A DNA stretch of 64,000 nucleotides from Chrysomallon squamiferum (Eukaryota; Mollusca; Gastropoda; Neomphalida; Peltospiridae), in NCBI GenBank assembly GCA_012295275.1, contig CM022667.1, forward strand, positions 1,581,443 to 1,645,442, written 5' to 3'. This document shows, in pieces, positions 61,674 to 64,000 of the stretch. Each line of letters begins with the position of its first letter. Positions within the stretch are counted from its first letter, which is position 1. Both the position numbers and the translations under genes were made by a program. A model generated the notes under the pieces. That model was not told the origin of the DNA, did no database searches, and was given only the letters and a program-made list of their open reading frames with translations.

Positions 61674-64000
61674 TATAAATTAATATAAAGAAACAAGTAC
61701 GTAAGTAAGTATATTAAATCAAATTAAATTAAATAAATAGAAGGAAAACATATGGCCATAAAACAAATAAAGCAATTACATGGACATTGGACATTAGAAG
61801 TAATTAGGCCATTTGTTTTTCGCTATCAAAGAAACACATCGAAGAAGTTCTATAACACAACGACTATTTCGCAGAAACAAATATCGACCTGTATTGTACA
61901 TAAATATACTTCTTTTATTCGATTTCGACAGAAGACAATTTACCACTAATATAATAAAACTATAACATTTCAAGTCCAAGGAGACGCATATAGGGCGCCA
62001 TTGTTATGACGTCAAATCGTACATACACTGAGTAAAATAATACGTCATGAAACACGTAAAAGGCCGAAAAATACAGTTTAAAGTCCAGTTCAGCCGTCTA
62101 TGAGCTGTTCGGTACATAAATTAGGGAAGATAAGATCCCTTGCTTAACGTAATACTTACGAGTAGCCACACAAAACCAGTAATAGATTTTTCTCAGTGTT
62201 AATAAACAGACATTCCGCTCTTTGATCAGAACTTAAATCCACTCAAACGAAACATTTTATTTGTATGAAAATTACCCAAACGAGAGTATGCTATACTCTC
62301 CATTACAAACAGAAAGCTTTAAACAAAACGGTAAAACATGAGCACGCGCCAGACAAAATTCGTATCAGCAGGGAAACTTAAGTTTTAAGGTATTAGCAAA
62401 ATAGGACATTATGTGAGGAAAGGATTTTAAGCCGTATAATAAAACTGCCGATTGCATTTTAGATATGACCGAACGACTTAACAAAACGTTAGCGCGTGGA
62501 GCCGTTTACGTTGTTAATAGAACCTGATTCACGAAAACGATAATTCCCTGAAGGTAATCTATGTTACATTGTTAAGTGTGTGCCCAGTAGGTATTCGTGG
62601 CAAAGTCTTTTCTTATGATACAAACAGACTGACAAAACCATATTTATTTGTCACGATTAAAAGATATCTCATAACATCGCTAATGGACTGGTTTTTCTAT
62701 TCTGGTAACGCCACGTATGAAATTAATATACTGATTACTCTATACGTACCTATGTGAGTGAAGGAAGCAAGAAGGAAATTGAGAAGATTATCATAATAAA
62801 GATGAAGAAGACAAAAATAGAAGATAAAGAAGAACAGAAGAAGAAAAGAAAGAAAAGGATGTTCGAGGAAAGAAGAAAAAGGAGAAAATGATTTTTTATT
62901 ACGAAGATGATGATAATCATATCATGCTGATGAGTAAAAAAAGTAAGAATAAAGATGAAGAAATGAAAAAGAAGAATAAGAAGGAAAGTAAAGGAAGAAA
63001 AACAAAGTGAAGAAAAAAAAATAAATAAAAGAAAAAAGAAGATGAAGAAGGAAGAAAGAAGAAAAATTAAAAGAAGAAGAAGAAAAAAAAAAAAAGTAAG
63101 AAAAATCCCTAAATACCGGAGACAGACGTCTCTCTGGTTCCTTTTTTCTTTTTTTTTAATTTCCTCCTCCTTTTTTTTTCTCCCCTGCTGTTCAAATTGC
63201 ATGTTCCGTGTTTCTTTCATGTATCATCATTATAAAGCAGAAGATGTCCGACATGCTGCCAATCTAACTTTCTTCACGCCGTCTGAATTTCGTGTAGAAT
63301 TTTTTTTTTTTTCTTTGCCAAATCCATCTGCGTTCTCAGTCTGCAAGATGCATGATGTTCTAACATTACCAATTGTTTACTCCGGGGAGAATTCTACGCA
63401 TTCTATCAGACTCGAAGCTTAGGTTTTTTTTTTTTTTTTTTTTTTTTTTTCTTTTTTTTTTTTGTTCATTTTCTCTAAATAAATTTATTTTCTATGCTAT
63501 AACTTACACGAAATAAATTATTTCCGACATTGTGACAACCGCCTACTGTTTTCACTTCGTATTAACGGCAAACATATTAAATATTTTTTCTTATTTTTTT
63601 TTTTTCTTCTTCTTCTTTTTGAAAAATACTTTATATCTGGATATGCCAGCAGCTAAAACTAGGTATAGGCTCTAACTAAAATGACAAGACTGTGCGATTA
63701 CAAATTATCGAAGACAGCGGTGTTTGTTTTCGTTGTGTTGTTCCCCCACCCCACTTTTTGCTTGTTTATCAGTTTAAATATAGAAAGGTGGGGGGGGGAA
63801 GAAAGCTGTATTATACAGAGAGTATAAATTGTTCAAGGGTTCTTCATATTTAATTATTTTTTTCCAAAATAACCGTGCTCATGGATGTCTACACGAGAAA
63901 CGTTACAGAAACAATTTCAGATAAGAAAATTTATAAATTCAAAATAATTAAAAAATACATTACGAATTATAATGCAGCATATTTATACATACATACATAC
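61397..64000. other. Region upstream of the transglutaminase exons, no supported gene
   Basis: Should hold the 5' exon and promoter of the transglutaminase if they lie inside the window. One candidate minus-strand donor (CTACTC|GTAAGT, near 62154) fits a non-coding exon, but its open frame has no ATG. A purine-rich GA/GAA tract covers about 62760-63100 and a poly-T run 63423-63463. The less repetitive patches at 61980-62560 and 63200-63420 show no recognisable protein. Confidence 0.5.
63423..63463. repeat. Poly-T tract
   Basis: Nearly pure T run of about 40 bases with one C interruption. Confidence 0.9.

Noticed and set aside
62060-62180. First coding exon of the transglutaminase
   Set aside because: A good GTAAGT donor is present in the right phase, but the open frame before it begins after a stop and has no ATG.
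63042-63422. 126-codon plus-strand ORF
   Set aside because: Its first half is a translated GA-rich tract. The second half (FFTPSEFRVE and onward) is more complex but shows no domain and no splice context.

Overview
The window is AT-rich animal genomic DNA, dense in microsatellites, with genes split by GT-AG introns and one 200-base assembly gap (15359-15558). The gene families (SK-type potassium channel paralogues, RHIM plus death-domain adaptors, a transglutaminase) and the repeat style suggest an invertebrate, most likely a lophotrochozoan such as a mollusc. The species cannot be fixed from sequence alone.

Left edge (1-953): three minus-strand exons of a gene that leaves the window, tentatively a carbohydrate-active C-terminal module.

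Array (about 1.5-46 kb): a segmentally amplified block. Plus-strand copies encode SK-like (calcium-activated, KCNN-type) potassium channels, called SKL-1 to SKL-6 here. SKL-1 and SKL-5 are intact, SKL-2 has a damaged selectivity filter, SKL-4 is frameshifted just after the filter, SKL-3 is a C-terminal fragment and SKL-6 is an N-terminal remnant. The ORF of each full copy begins without an ATG. The ATG instead lies at the very end of a small upstream exon (ATG|GTAAGT), so translation starts with a one-codon coding exon. Minus-strand copies, called RD1 to RD5, encode proteins of about 70-170 aa that I assemble from four exons: a short N-terminus, a linker with an LDED-ATPF motif, a RHIM (core IQIG) and a C-terminal death domain. 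This is the architecture of Imd/RIPK1-type adaptors. RD2, RD3 and RD5 are intact; RD2 also has two alternative death-domain exons. RD1 has lost the RHIM exon and RD4 is decayed. In the better-kept units an RD gene and an SKL gene are divergent (head-to-head), with palindromic CRE sites near the channel start.

Right part (49.0-61.4 kb): a minus-strand transglutaminase gene of 13 recognised exons, about 739 codons, with the complete Cys-His-Asp triad at the spacing usual for the family. Its introns hold a LINE remnant, a TA-flanked pogo/Tigger-like element and long GA/TAA microsatellites. From 61.4 to 64 kb I see no supported gene.

The most interesting system is the RD array: RHIM-death-domain adaptors with a putative caspase site whose cleavage would expose an IAP-binding tetrapeptide, physically paired with potassium channels. 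A functional link between the two families is inference only.
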